Assembly: GCA_963210315.1 (NCBI GenBank)
Contig: OY723255.1
Location: 1,612,001 to 1,676,000, forward strand
Length of the DNA stretch: 64,000 nucleotides
Direction of reading: 5' to 3'
From: Rhynchopus euleeides
Taxonomy: Eukaryota > Euglenozoa > Diplonemea > Diplonemida > Diplonemidae
Shown: piece by piece, positions 31,680 through 42,360 of the stretch
How the letters are laid out: every line of letters begins with the position of its first letter
How positions within the stretch are numbered: the first letter of the stretch is position 1
Program-made: the position numbers and the translations under genes
The notes under the pieces: generated by a model
Seen by the model: the letters and a program-made list of their open reading frames with translations, nothing else
Database searches by the model: none
Told to the model about the DNA's origin: nothing

Positions 31680-33869
31680 AAATGTTCGGGTGTTTTGGTG
31701 GGGGCATTTTTTTCTCTAAAATTCCTGAAACCCGGCTGAACGGCCTTCCCGAATTGGTGGGGATTTTCCCCTCGCATTCCTGAAGCCCAGCTAAACAGCC
31801 GGAGGGGATATTTTTCAATGTTTGGGGGTTGGGGATGGGGGTTTGTGGACGTACCCATGTTTTATTCAAAACGAATGCAGCACTATCCGCCAGTTGCGGG
31901 TCTGATTCTTGTTTCCTTGTAGCCATCATGGGTGCCTTGTTCAGCAGGCGCCCCATGGCCCCTTTTGCTGTATTTTTTGTGGATACACTGTGGGCACGGG
32001 AGTGCCAGATCTCAGAGAAAATGTTGCAGTGGAGGCAAATCCCTTGCCCCCCTCCCTCTCCCACTGTGCGCCCCCCCGTGCAGATGGGCAGACCGACCAC
32101 TCTTTTCGACAGCCAACATCTCTTCTCACCACGGAAGGTGGCATGTCCTCCAAGGGGGGGGGGGGGGGTTCTTGCACGAGGTTTTGTTGCCACGACTTCT
32201 TCCTGAGGCGTTGCATTCTTTTAGCAGCCCACAGTCCCCACCCCCCCCACACTTCTGCAGTGACTATTTTTTTATTGTATTGCTGTGCGATCAAAACGAA
32301 CCACGTGTTCTCTCCCTTTATAATTTCGTCATATTTTTTTACCCAATGAATGCGCCCCCCCTTCCCCCGTCGACCTCTCGCCCCCCACCCCCTCCGCCCC
32401 TTCCCTCATCGTGGGCACGGCCTGTGTTGTTCCGGCAGTTTTGGCGCAGTGATTTTCCCATCTGCAGGAAATCGTTACGGCTGAAGCTTGAGGATCAACG
32501 TTTTTACGCCACTTCAACACACAAGCCTTGAGATGCTAAGTCAACCACCCTTGGGCCACGCTTCCTCGCCAGAGGACTGAATGGCCCTCGCCCCGTGTTG
32601 TGCCCCCCACCCTCGGGAGACGTGGCGTTGCCCTTCACTTCTGACAATTCAACCCATCCCCTGCCCACAGAGTGGGATAAGAGACGCGAAGATGGGGTCT
32701 TGCGCTGTCGGAAGATTTTCGGCAAAGTTCAGCGGTTTCTACACACCTTCTTTCGGCAGTGCGGCGAAGGCCCACCTTCCCTGGGAGAAGAACGGCAAAA
32801 AAAATTAGTCAAAATAAAACATACACACACTGTTACACCGAATTTACACAGAATCAATTGCAACACAAAAAGGTCGTGACGAAGGAGAACTGGTGTGGGG
32901 CACACCCACACACGGCAACAGGAAGGGCGGATGCCCTGTGTTACACGCAGCCCCGTTTGTCGGGCTGCTCAGGAAGTTGGAGATGGAGGGGACACCGCGG
33001 CAGCATGTGTATCTCGCTCTGGGTGCAACAAAAAAAGATACGGCCCGTTGTTCTACCACCCCCCATGTGTGGATCTCAAAAAATTCGATAGTGCACGAGG
33101 CGTTTGAGTCTACCGACCAAGAAATCCCCCCCCTCCCCCACCCCAGGGGAGTCCTGTCCCCACCATGACCTGCACGAAAAAAACACGCACCCCTGGTTAC
33201 CAGAGGGTCTTGCGTTGTTGTGGCGTGTGCTGAGGTCAGCATGGGAGGGATGCCGAAGGGCATTGTGTGTTGATTCGTTCCCACGTTTTGCTGCCACAGT
33301 TCGATCCTGTGAGAGTGCGGATGTTAGCCCCTTTTTTGTGTTTTTTTGTGTTTTTCTTTGTTGCCCCAGCAAAAAAAAAAGCTTGTTTTTTTTGGCGACC
33401 TAAAGAGTCACGCGGGGGTGTGCACGGCGCGCGCAGTGTGTGTTTCGATACAGCGACACAAACATCCAGGCCTTCGCAGGGGGCCACGCCACAACTGCCG
33501 CTCGTGCGAACCACCCAGACTCATTCTTCAGCCCATTTTTTCTTTGAGCCAATGAGTTTCTGGCTGTCTCCAGCAATCCATCGCACGCAAACGTGGGTCA
33601 TCACCCCCTACCCGATGCCACGAAAGATGACTCTGCGGGAATGGCTTCTGGGAGCAGAAGGCTGACCAAGAAGAGAAGATCTCGTTCAAACTAAAAGCAA
33701 AGCCGGTTGGTTGTCGCCAGAAGCGACTGCGCCGGGGCGATGCCCTTACCCCCCACCCCCCCCCCCCCCCCCCCCGCTTCGTCGCATGACTGTCCGCACA
33801 TTCACACCAACCTTCATCAGGCAAAACACGTGAGGTTTGTTCACCCGGGTTTGGCGCACAAACAAATTG
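31680..33869. other. No gene seen
   Basis: Low-complexity stretches (G run 32155-32168, C run about 33748-33776, T-rich 33330-33360) and unsupported frames. Confidence 0.5.
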
Positions 33870-34100
33870 GTAGTTCGGCGTAGCCAACTGGGGAAACTTT
33901 CTGTGCCTTTAGCTGGATCGTGCGTCCCCACTCACACCACTTCATCAGACCGGGGAGTGGTGTACACGCAGAGTGGGTCTGCGTTCCAAGAAAACAACTT
34001 TCGGCAGGAATTGGTTTGTTGTCTCGTTTCGCTGTCACTTTTCCGATCCAGCGGGGGCTGCGGGGGGGGGGGGGGGGGGGCACAGAATCTGTCAGATAGT
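33870..34100 (+). repeat. Dispersed repeat R1, copy 2
   Basis: As 3021-3230. It has an extra 16-bp G run inside the 3' part, in place of the short G block of the other copies. Confidence 0.85.
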
Positions 34101-34264
34101 TTTTTTCCGGGAAATCCATAATCTGGCCCACCACTTTTTCATAATCAACAATTCAACCCACAACTGGTGTTGCTGAAAGTGTTTCGCATGATGTGCGCAC
34201 GAACTACGCACAAGTACGCACGAACTACGCAATATGGCCTCGTAATCAGTGTTTAAGATACTGT

Positions 34265-34380
34265 TATGAAAAACGGGGCTTAGCCCCGGTTTTTGAGATT
34301 TTGCCCCGAAAAACCGGGGGTGCCTCTTTTTTTTTTCTACCGGGATTTTTCTGAGATTCTGTCCGGGTACTATTCCAGGG
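34265..34380. repeat. AAACCGGGG-type palindromic words
   Basis: AAAACGGGGC TTA GCCCCGGTTTT forms a hairpin at 34267-34293. Further CCCCGAAAAACCGGGG and ACCGGGATTTTT words follow. Confidence 0.6.
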
Positions 34381-34503
34381 TACTTTTTGGCCAGAGGAGG
34401 CCGGGGCCAAGAGCACAATGCCCTGCCCCAGGCGTTAGCCCGATGAACCTGTTGAGCACAAGGTGCACGTTGACTACATGCGGCGTGCGACTATGGAGCA
34501 GAA

Positions 34504-34678
34504 TCAGCTGTTCACTACCGTGGCCTCCGGCGGCTGGGGGCGCTTCGTCGCCGACCCCCGAGGAGAGGCGGCGGCCCCCGCGTCGGCCTCCTCCTCGGCG
34601 GCCGCGTCCCCCGCCCCGTCCTCCTCCGCCGGGGGACTCGCCTCCTTCTCGCGCTTGCTGCGCTTGTTGCCGGCCATG
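34504..34678 (-). pseudogene. N-terminal gene fragment ending in an HP hairpin repeat
   Basis: From an ATG at 34678 the minus strand reads MAGNKRSKREKEASPPAEED, then about 25 acidic/alanine residues, then SATKRPQPPEATVVNS and a stop. The last ~12 codons lie inside the hairpin repeat (34508-34540). The composition before that is coding-like (basic then acidic, as in chromatin or transposase N-termini). I read it as a gene start truncated by a repeat insertion. On the plus strand just to the right, codons 34790-34930 give PKRGPGCPPK, an AT-hook-like motif, which may belong to another fragment. Confidence 0.35.
34508..34540 (-). repeat. HP hairpin repeat, truncated copy 7
   Basis: Only the TTCACTACCGTGGCCTCCGG and CGGCTGGGGG part remains, and the long G/C stem is lost. 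The sequence to its left (34445-34507) matches the reverse complement of the flank of copy 8 (about 52490-52550: TCTGCT.CATAGTCG, GTGCACCTTG). Confidence 0.75.
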
Positions 34679-35225
34679 TTGCACCCCGGGGTGTGTACCG
34701 GGGGTGACGGGGCTCGGGAGAAGGAGACGGACGCCCAGGTCATCGCCATTGCCGAACCAGTCACAGGCCCAGCTGCAGCAAAGCCGGCAGGCAAGAGCGC
34801 TGCGAAGCCCGCACCCAAGCGCGGTCCAGGCTGTCCCCCCAAATCGGCAAAGCCACCCCCGAAGGGTCAGCCAACCCTGTTTGCGTTCACGAATAAGAGG
34901 AAGAATGGGGGTGCACCAGCCGAGAAATCGGCAAGGACGGCAGTCGCCCAGACTGCGCCGGCTGCTGCTCAACAGCAAAAAGACTATAAGTCTTCCTCTC
35001 GCTATCCTCCCTTCCTGTCCCCTGCCTGTGAATACGACAAAATAGACACTTGTTCAACCCTTGTTTGCCGCCAGCAGCCCTACCTCGGCAACTGCGCGGT
35101 TTGTTTGCCCTAGATCACTGTGTAACTTGATCGTGGAGTACGTGTTTGTAGCGCGGGCCCGAAGAAGCAACAGCAGAAACACTGCGCTCGGCAGACACCT
35201 CCCCCCCTGATCGCCCCTCTCCACA

Positions 35226-35672
35226 ATGCCAGAAGTAGTGTACCGTGGGATCGAGGCCGTCAGGAGCAGCTGGGTCTCGACCTTGGTCATCGCCGACATC
35301 TTTGCCGGGTGCGTGGCGAACTTCTCACGGGGGACGAACGACCACTACATGAGGGCTGGCGGAGAGACGAGGCGTCTGATGTTCTACGCGGCCCATTTCC
35401 ACATCTTCCTGGTTGCGTAATTCAGGAACGTGGATCTCTGCGAGGCTGCGAAGGTGTGGGCGCTTACCCTCGCCTCTGCTCTGACCGCCAACACCCTGAA
35501 CGGAACCGACATCCAGACGATTGCGGCTGGGACGCTCCTGATGCTCGGGAACATGATCGTGCTGCCGGAGCTCGACGTGCCGGAGTGGTTCCGGCTTGTG
35601 GCGAGCGCTTTCTTTACGAAGGTGGCATTCAGCTTCACCGTTGACCACCACAGGGGGGTGAAGGCGGAGTGA
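35226..35672 (+). pseudogene. Small membrane-like protein gene with one in-frame TAA
   Basis: The frame starts at ATG 35226 after a pyrimidine-rich stretch (CCTCCCCCCCTGATCGCCCC region). It reads 64 codons, meets TAA at 35418-35420 and continues in the same frame for 84 codons to TGA. Both parts look coding. The first has MPEVVYRGIEAVRSSWVST followed by LVIADIFAGCVANFS; the second has AAKVWALTLASALTANTLNG and IAAGTLLMLGNMIVLPEL. Hydrophobic helices suggest a membrane protein. A recent nonsense mutation, a read-through stop or a sequencing error would all explain the TAA. No family recognised. Confidence 0.45.
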
Positions 35673-37041
35673 GGGTGAACGGGCAACACGGTCACACCCC
35701 TTCAGGCCGGATCTGTGGTGCTCCTCACCATGTGGTAGTCCGTGATCTCTGCAGGAAGGTGAGGCGCTGCTGCAAAGGAGATCACGTGCCGCACCTGGGC
35801 CAGTCTCTCCTGCACTCCTTTGGTTGTTGTTCTTCATGGTGGGGGGGTGGGCTACCCCCCCACCTCTTCGCGTTCTATGCCCCTCTCTTACCTTTCGCCC
35901 CCCCCTCCCCCCACGTCCTCCCCGCAACCGCAACAAGGCACGGTGTGTGCCCTCCTGGCCTAGACGAGACGAGCCATTGGTGTTTGTGTTCCCGGTTGTG
36001 CCTTGTTGTGATACAAGTGCAAGTGGGCAGCACCCGCCTGGGAGCCTGAAGGTCGCTGGAGAGGACACACACAGTCTCAAACGCGCCCCCGGGAAGGTGG
36101 CTGTCACCGCTACCGTGGAGCCTCTAACACGGAGGCGACGTTGCGTTCCACCTCGGCCAGTCTGGCCCGCGTGCGCGCAACCAGGCATCGCAAATAAAGG
36201 GCAGCGCAGTTGGCAGCTCTGATGGGCTGTGGCTACACTACTCCAACAAGAACTTGAACCAGTTCAAGCAAACGCATTACGTACACCAGCTCCTTTCTCC
36301 AACTTCATTACCTCAGAACTACCTTCGCACCATCCTTTTGTTTTTTTGAGAGTTGTGCAACAACGCAGGAAACTGTGCCAGTGTAGATCCTTGCAGAACA
36401 TCACCACGCTTCATGACAGGCGCGTGGGGTGTTCTCGCGATCGACGAATACCCTTCGGCTCTTCTCTTTGTTTCTCTTTCAGATTTGCACTAAAACTTCC
36501 ACCTGATTTGGCCCAAAACGGGTTCCGCCGGACGCCGCCACACCACCGCCCAACTCCGCCAAACTCGGGTCAAAATTAGCTCCAAAATGGCGGACACTAC
36601 CTGTTTTGCCTTTGCAGACGGGGGGGGGGAGGTGTTGTACTGAGGGATTTTCGCTCAGAAATGCTGAAAAATGAGCCGCCTCACAATATTGGTGACCCTC
36701 CACCATCTTCCCAGCACAACTGGAGAGCCACCCACTCTGCTGCAGTTTGCCGAAGCTAGTACCTGGTGCAATAACCCAGCGCGTTCAACACATTGATTAT
36801 GGAAAAGTGGTGGGCCAGATTATGGATTTCCCTTTTTTTTTTTCCTTTTTTGTGTGAGGTTTTTGGGCTGTGGAACACACACACACACCGATAACCACAC
36901 CCCCTCTTGATGGGATGCCTGCTGCCTCTACACACACACACCCCACCCCGCTTGCAGGGCTGTATGACCTGTGCTTGAGGGCCGATTGGCACCCCCGCAC
37001 GCCTGACCGCCACACACACCACACACCACCCCCTGGGCACA
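35673..37041. other. No gene seen
   Basis: An R10 copy at about 36380-36500 (AGAACATCACCAC..., TTCTCGCGATCGACGAATAC) and an (AC)n run near 36873. Frames here are unsupported. Confidence 0.5.
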
Positions 37042-38058
37042 ATGCACCACCCCCTCTGTGAAGCCACCCTAGCCACCCCCTTGTGGTCCGCAGGGGGTTT
37101 GCACCTGGCTGGGGCTGCTGCTGCACTGCCTGGGGGCCCCGACGGCGTGGCGCTGGAGCAGAAGCTAGATCACGCGGATGCCGGGTGCAGCAGCAGTGCG
37201 GCGGACCGCTGGGGCAACGACCTGCAGGACTGCAGCAGGGCAACTGGGGCGGCGAAGCGCAAGCCGACACGCCGGGGGGGCCGCAAGAAGCGCCGGTTTG
37301 CTGTCGACGAGGAGGGCAACCCCGTGGTGCCCACCCCGCCGCAGCCGCAGGTGGCTGTGCAGAAGTGCCGCCCCTGCGACCACAACAACTGGGATAATGT
37401 GAGGGTCGTGCACAAGCGCATGACGCTGCGCTGCCGCGAGTGCCAGTCGCAGTGGCGGGTCCCGCTGGAGGACATATGGCACCCCAAGCGGTGCCACGCA
37501 TTCAGCGAGTCGGGCACCTGCCCCCTGGGCCCTGCGTGCGGCATGCTTCATCTCCACCACCGCAGGCCGCAGCCGCGCCGCGACGCTGTATCAGTGGTGG
37601 GCGACTCTGCTGAACGGAGCTCCAGCACCAGCACCGGCAGCAGCCACCTGTGCCTGACGAACTCTCCTGGGCTGTCCTGCGAAGACCACTGCCACCACCA
37701 CCACCACCACCCTTCCACCTCGGGCAGAGTCGCACAGCCGTGCAACGCAGTGTCTTCGGATAGTGGGTCTGCCTGTAGCACGCCCCCTGATGGCCTTCAC
37801 CTGCCCACAGGCGGCTTGCGCTGTCCCGACAGCCCTATGGATGCGGCGGCAGTGCCTGGCGCGCACACGCCCTGGCCAGTGGGGTCAGTTGTGGGGGGCG
37901 GTGGTGGGGCAGTGCCGGGTGTGTTCTGGGCACGTGGGTGGGTCGGCGAGGGCGATTCCGGGGTGGAAAGGCTGCCAGGAGAGGGGGTTGCGGCGACGGC
38001 CATGTCGGACGCGGGGTTGGCGCTGCTTCTGCAGAGGCTCCGCCTTGTCGAGTTCTGA
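37042..38058 (+). CDS. CCCH zinc-finger protein, probably RNA-binding
   Basis: 338 residues. Residues 71-85 are strongly basic (AKRKPTRRGGRKKRR), a likely nuclear or RNA-contact segment. A treble-clef-type cluster has C109, C112, C131 and C134 with WDNVR between them. Directly after it, C151-x8-C160-x5-C166-x3-H170 is an exact CCCH finger (KRCHAFSESGTC to ACGMLH). CCCH fingers of this spacing usually bind single-stranded RNA. The C-terminal half is low in complexity, with a polyhistidine run encoded by (CAC)n at about 37690-37710 and serine- and glycine-rich tracts. The ATG at 37042 gives the longest frame; later starts would still keep both metal sites. The zinc-cluster-plus-CCCH order reminds me of kinetoplastid ZC3H-type proteins, from memory only. 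The minus-strand frames over it are shadows. Confidence 0.7.
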   Translation: MHHPLCEATLATPLWSAGGLHLAGAAAALPGGPDGVALEQKLDHADAGCSSSAADRWGNDLQDCSRATGAAKRKPTRRGGRKKRRFAVDEEGNPVVPTPPQPQVAVQKCRPCDHNNWDNVRVVHKRMTLRCRECQSQWRVPLEDIWHPKRCHAFSESGTCPLGPACGMLHLHHRRPQPRRDAVSVVGDSAERSSSTSTGSSHLCLTNSPGLSCEDHCHHHHHHPSTSGRVAQPCNAVSSDSGSACSTPPDGLHLPTGGLRCPDSPMDAAAVPGAHTPWPVGSVVGGGGGAVPGVFWARGWVGEGDSGVERLPGEGVAATAMSDAGLALLLQRLRLVEF

Positions 38059-38539
38059 TGGGCGGTGGTGGTGGTGGTGGCGGGGGGGGGGGGGTCGGGG
38101 GTGCGAGGAGAAGCCCCTCGTCTTTGGCCCCCCCCCCCCCCCCCCCCACCCAGCTCTCCCACACCTTGCCTTCGCTTCTCGACAGCCATCCTCTCACGCA
38201 CCCTCTCCGATACCCGGTGGGGCAGAGCCCACTTAGATCCCAGGACATTGCTCCCACTTGTGTCAAATCAAACCTAAAATGGGACCGCCTCGTCGCAGCG
38301 CGAAGATGTGGATGTTCCTCTTTGCCTTGCTTGCCTCGGGGGGGTTTTGATTGTCGAGGGTGAAGGCAAAGACAAGTCTTCCAGCCCTCCCTTCACCCTA
38401 GCTCCAGGGGGGGGGGGGGGTGGAGGGGACTCCGCTCAGAAATGCAGGAGAGTGAGCAACCCCCCCTCTGTACGATGCCAGGCCACTGACAGACAACTGC
38501 TACACACTCTCCCATCGTGCATTGATCTGCCTTACAACA
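38059..38539. other. Low-complexity 3' flank, no gene seen
   Basis: (GGT)n, a G run at about 38081-38094, an 18-bp C run near 38130-38147 and a G run at about 38407-38420. Confidence 0.6.
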
Positions 38540-38541
38540 TA

Positions 38542-39269
38542 CAGTTGTCCAACAAACATTGGTGGGGTAAAAATGTTGATGGGGTAAAAACATTGGTGGG
38601 GTAAAAACTAAGGTGGATTTCAGGATTTCTCAGAGCTAAGGTGGGTTATTACCCCACCAATGTTTTTAACCCACCAATGTTTTTACCCCACGGCAGCAGA
38701 ACACAATGGAAATTTTTTCAGAAATGTGGTGGGTGGGGTGAGTGCCTCATACGTCGCACGGTGCCTACGCGATCACATGTGTGGTTGGGGGCGTGGGCTG
38801 GTTGGGAGGCGGGGCGTGTGGGAGGGGGCGGGGGGTTGGGGACGGCTATCTTGCAAAGCGCAGCTCTCTCATCAGCATCAGCAGAACAGCAGGTACCGAC
38901 ACCAGTAACCAGAAGTGTATACGCCATTGCATTCCGTACCCTGTGTCGGTACCTGCTGTTCTGCTGATGCTGATGAGAGAGCTGCGCTTTGCAAGATAGC
39001 CGTCCCCAACCCCCCGCCCCCTCCCACACGCCCCGCCTCCCAACCAGCCCACGCCCCCAACCACACATGTGATCGCGTAGGCACCGTGCGACGTATGAGG
39101 CACTCACCCCACCCACCACATTTCTGAAAAAATCTCCATTGTGTTCTGCTGCCGTGGGGTAAAAACATTGGTGGGGTAGCAACATTGGTGGGGTAAAAAC
39201 TAAGGTGGATTTTAGGATTTTTTGGAGCTAAGGTGGGTTTTTACCCCACCAATGTTTGTTGGATGACTG
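38542..39269. mobile_element. Fold-back element with 218-bp arms, TA-flanked
   Basis: TA precedes CAGTTGTCCAACAAACATTG at 38542, and the inverse with small changes ends at 39269 followed by TA. Both ends run into GGTGGGGTAAAAACATT words. The core arms 38685-38902 and 38943-39160 are inverse copies over 218 bp. By eye they differ at one position (AATGGAAATTT against AATGGAGATTT), and the loop is 40 bp. No coding capacity. CAGT ends at TA suggest a Tc1/mariner-type non-autonomous element. Confidence 0.85.
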
Positions 39270-39271
39270 TA

Positions 39272-40036
39272 TCTGGTGTGGTGACTACAAAAAGGATCAA
39301 CGTTGCAAGAAGGTGCTGGGCGACTTGCTTTTCCATTCACTCTCGACGAGGAAACCCCCCTCTGTACGATGTGGGTCCGCTAATCCAACACAGCAAACGC
39401 AGGAGAGTGGGAAAAGGCAAGCCGCCTCACAACACTTTGGCTTTGACACACAGGTTTGGCAGAGCGGATGACCCCGGCCATTGTCTTTGCGAGGGGCAAA
39501 TTGGTGTGTGTTCGTGGCGTGGGGGCCGGGTGGGGGGGGGGGGGTTGGCACGAATCGGAAACGGCGGCCATGTGCTGGGGCCAGTTTATCCCCTTCTTTT
39601 GTGCCCCTGAAAAGGCCGATTTACGTCGTGGAGTTTCTATTTCGAGACTCCATTTTTACGTAGTCCCTCCGTAGTTCTTACGTAGTTCCTAGAAGATTTT
39701 CAGGGCACCAATTATCCCCCCCCCCCCCCCCTTTTTTTTGATTTGGCCCCCCACAGCCAGAATAAGAAAAAGAGGGGCGGCGCCTCGGCTGCACGGGGAT
39801 ATCCCGGTTGCACAGCATAAAAGAAAAGAAACCCCGGAAATCCTTGGGGGTGCAAACAGTGGGGTTGTCCTATTGCTGTGGTGCCGAAAATGGGAGCATA
39901 TTCTCCGGTTTCCTGCAACTGCATGCGACCTGACACCCCCCTCCCATTCCCCGGTATGCAATGGGTCAACCCGACCCTCAGGGAATCAGCGCCCCTGCCA
40001 TGCATAGCTGCCAACTCTTTCACCCTCCCTTTTTTT
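39272..40036. other. No gene seen
   Basis: Fragment shared with 19281-19330 at 39299-39350, G run near 39531-39543, C run at 39716-39733, and three ACGTAGT words at 39658-39690. Confidence 0.5.
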
Positions 40037-40239
40037 TGTTAGTTCGGCGTAGCCAACTGGGGAAACTTTCTGTGCCTTTAGCTGGATCGTGCGTCCCCAC
40101 TCACACCACTTCATCAGACCGGGGAGTGGTGTACACAAAGAGTGGGGTCTGCGTTTCAACAAAACAACTTTCGGCAGTAATTGGTTTGTTGTCTCGTTTT
40201 GCTGTCACTTTACGATCCAGCGGGGGCACAGATAATTTT
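40037..40239 (+). repeat. Dispersed repeat R1, copy 3
   Basis: As 3021-3230. It ends five bases before the left 243-bp direct repeat. Confidence 0.85.
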
Positions 40240-40244
40240 GACTT

Positions 40245-40487
40245 TGCACATAACACACCTGTGTGGTACGGGAAATGCTACGAGGAACGCGATGGACTCG
40301 GGACTGCTGCTGGCCTCTCTTGCTATGGTTTACTTATGTTTCGTGCTCCACCTGCTCCACCTCATTCTGCACTTCAGATGATCCACTTCACGTGGGTTAC
40401 GGGGTTTGGGACAACGATGATATGTTGTGTCCGACGACAAGGTAAGGTAAGCTCATCGAGGTACACCAAACCGGAGTTGTCAAATCA
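40245..40487 (+). repeat. 243-bp direct repeat, left copy (LTR-like)
   Basis: Begins TGCACATAACACACCTG and ends GTTGTCAAATCA, so it has TG...CA edges. The copy at 44644-44886 is identical as far as I can read. It contains an open stretch MDSGLLLASLAMVYLCFVLH, probably incidental. I see no primer-binding site after it and no polypurine tract before the right copy, so LTR is only a description of the layout. Confidence 0.75.
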
Positions 40488-40544
40488 AAAAAGACACACC
40501 GCCCGAGAGGCAATTGGTGTGACACAACAGCGATGACACAACCA

Positions 40545-41310
40545 CTCTGCCCGAGGGGGCGCGTTTTTAGCGACCGAGACCTCCTCTCCTGACTGAGGGA
40601 CACACGATCTGACCGTCCGAGAGACGCAGCATTCTACCCTGCCCGAGGGGCACCCACTCTCCTGACCGAGAGACACGCAGTCTTGCCCGAGGGGCACCTG
40701 GTTTCCTGACCGAGACAATATTCTGCCCGAGGGGCACTCACTCTCCCGACCGAGAGACACGCAGTTTTGCCCGAGGGGCACCTGTTCTCCTGACCGAGAC
40801 AATATTCTGCCCGAGGGGCACCCACTCTCCCGACCGAGAGACGCAGCATCTCGCCCGAGGGGCACCTGTTCTCCTGACCGAGACAAAAATTTTGCCCGAG
40901 GGGCACCTACTCTCCCGACCGAGAGACACGCAGTCTTGCCCGAGGGGCACCTGTTCTCCTGACCGAGACAATATTCTGCCCGAGGGGCATCCACTCTCCC
41001 GACCGAGAGACGCAGCATCTCGCCCGAGGGGCACCTGTTCTCCTGACCGAGACAATATTCTGCCCGAGGGGCACTCACTCTCCCGACCGAGAGACACGCA
41101 GTTTTGCCCGAGGGGCACCCGTTATCCTGACCGAGACAAAACTATGCCCGAGGGGCACCCACTCTCCCGACCGAGAGACGCAGCATCTCGCCCGAGGGGC
41201 ACCTGTTCTCCTGACCGAGACAAAAATTTTGCCCGAGGGGCACCCGCTCTCCCGACCGAGAGATACACAATCTTGCCCGAGGGGCACCAAATCCCGACCG
41301 AGAAGACGAC
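40545..41310. repeat. 84-bp higher-order minisatellite, about 8-9 units
   Basis: The core word GCCCGAGGGGCAC recurs about every 40 and 44 bp in alternation (40641, 40685, 40725, 40769, 40809 and so on), separated by CTCTCCCGACCGAGAGACGC and CTCCTGACCGAGACA blocks. Since 84 is a multiple of 3, long frames made of a 28-residue repeat appear on both strands. They are not evidence of genes. Confidence 0.9.
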
Positions 41311-41899
41311 CCTCACACCATGCTCGTGTCAGGTCTCAAGAGGGCCGAAGCCGCGGTTGAGGACAACAACACCCCCACGCACTGGTTCTAATAAATGACG
41401 GCGAGGTGCACGGGGGGATCAGCACGAAGGAGGGGCGCAAAAAGATGGGGATGATGACGCCGTGGTGTTCAAGGTGGTCCTCCGCCGCTTATGAACGTGA
41501 CAGCGGGACAGCGCTGCGCCCGTGGCCGCAGCGGATTGAGGACATTCCCATCAGCCATCGAGACTATCACCGCGCCTCGCCGAAAACCTGCTTCACGCTT
41601 GATCGCGCTCAAGGTTTCCAAACGCATACTTCAGCTGGAGGTTCCGTCACAGAGGCGCTGACAAAGGCGGGACCAAGAGCAACAGTCGGGTGCTGATAAA
41701 TGGGTCGATACTGATGCAGCAAAGTGACGTCAGTGATATCCAACTCCTACTTTCCTGACCGAGACACGATCTTGCCGAGGAGCATCGGACCGAGACACCC
41801 ACTTCTGCCTGAGGGGCACCTAGCCGAGACGCATTTTTCCTGCCCGAGGGGCATCTCGCCGAGACATTACCTGCCTGAGGGGCACCTGGCCACGACATA
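41311..41899. other. Spacer between the two minisatellites, no gene called
   Basis: Plus-strand codons from about 41388 (NDGEVHGGISTKEGRKK) stay open for 100 codons and look mildly coding, but no domain is visible. Isolated GCCCGAGGGGCA-like words resume from 41766. Confidence 0.4.
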
Positions 41900-42360
41900 C
41901 CTACAGCTTACGCTTGCGGGGCACCCTGCCTGAGGAGCACCTGGCCAAGACATACATTTCCGCCTACGAGGCACCCTGCCCGAGGGGCACCTGGTCAAGA
42001 CACACACTTCCGCCTACGGGGCACCCTGCCCGAGGGGCACCTGGCCAAGACAGACACCTCTGCCTACGAGGCACCCTGCCCGAGGGGCACCTGGCCAAGA
42101 CATACACTTCCGCCTACGAGGCACCCTGCCCGAGGGGCACCTGGCCAAGACAGACACTTCCGCCTACGAGGCACCCTGCCCGAGGGGCACCTGGCCAAGA
42201 CAGACACTTCCGCCTACGAGGCACCCTGCCCGAGGGGCACCTGGCCAAGACATACACTTCCGCCTACGAGGCACCCTGCCCGAGGGGCACCTGGTCAAGA
42301 CATACATTTCCGCCTACGGGGCACCCTGCCTGAGGGGCACCTGGCCAAGACGCACATTCA
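41900..42360. repeat. 50-bp minisatellite, about 9 units
   Basis: CGAGGGGCAC occurs at 41981, 42031, 42081, 42131, 42181, 42231 and 42281, with variant units at 41931 and 42331. Each is followed by CTGG(C/T)CAAGACA(T/G)AC and CTTCCGCCTACGAGGCACCC. Fifty is not a multiple of 3, yet all three plus frames stay open, giving a 50-residue super-repeat. Confidence 0.9.

Noticed and set aside
40485..42333. Long repetitive frames over the minisatellites
   Set aside because: They follow from repeat periods that lack stop codons in all frames. No start context or unique sequence supports a protein.
40545..42360. CRISPR-like direct repeats
   Set aside because: The spacers between core words are themselves repeated, not unique, and the setting is eukaryotic.
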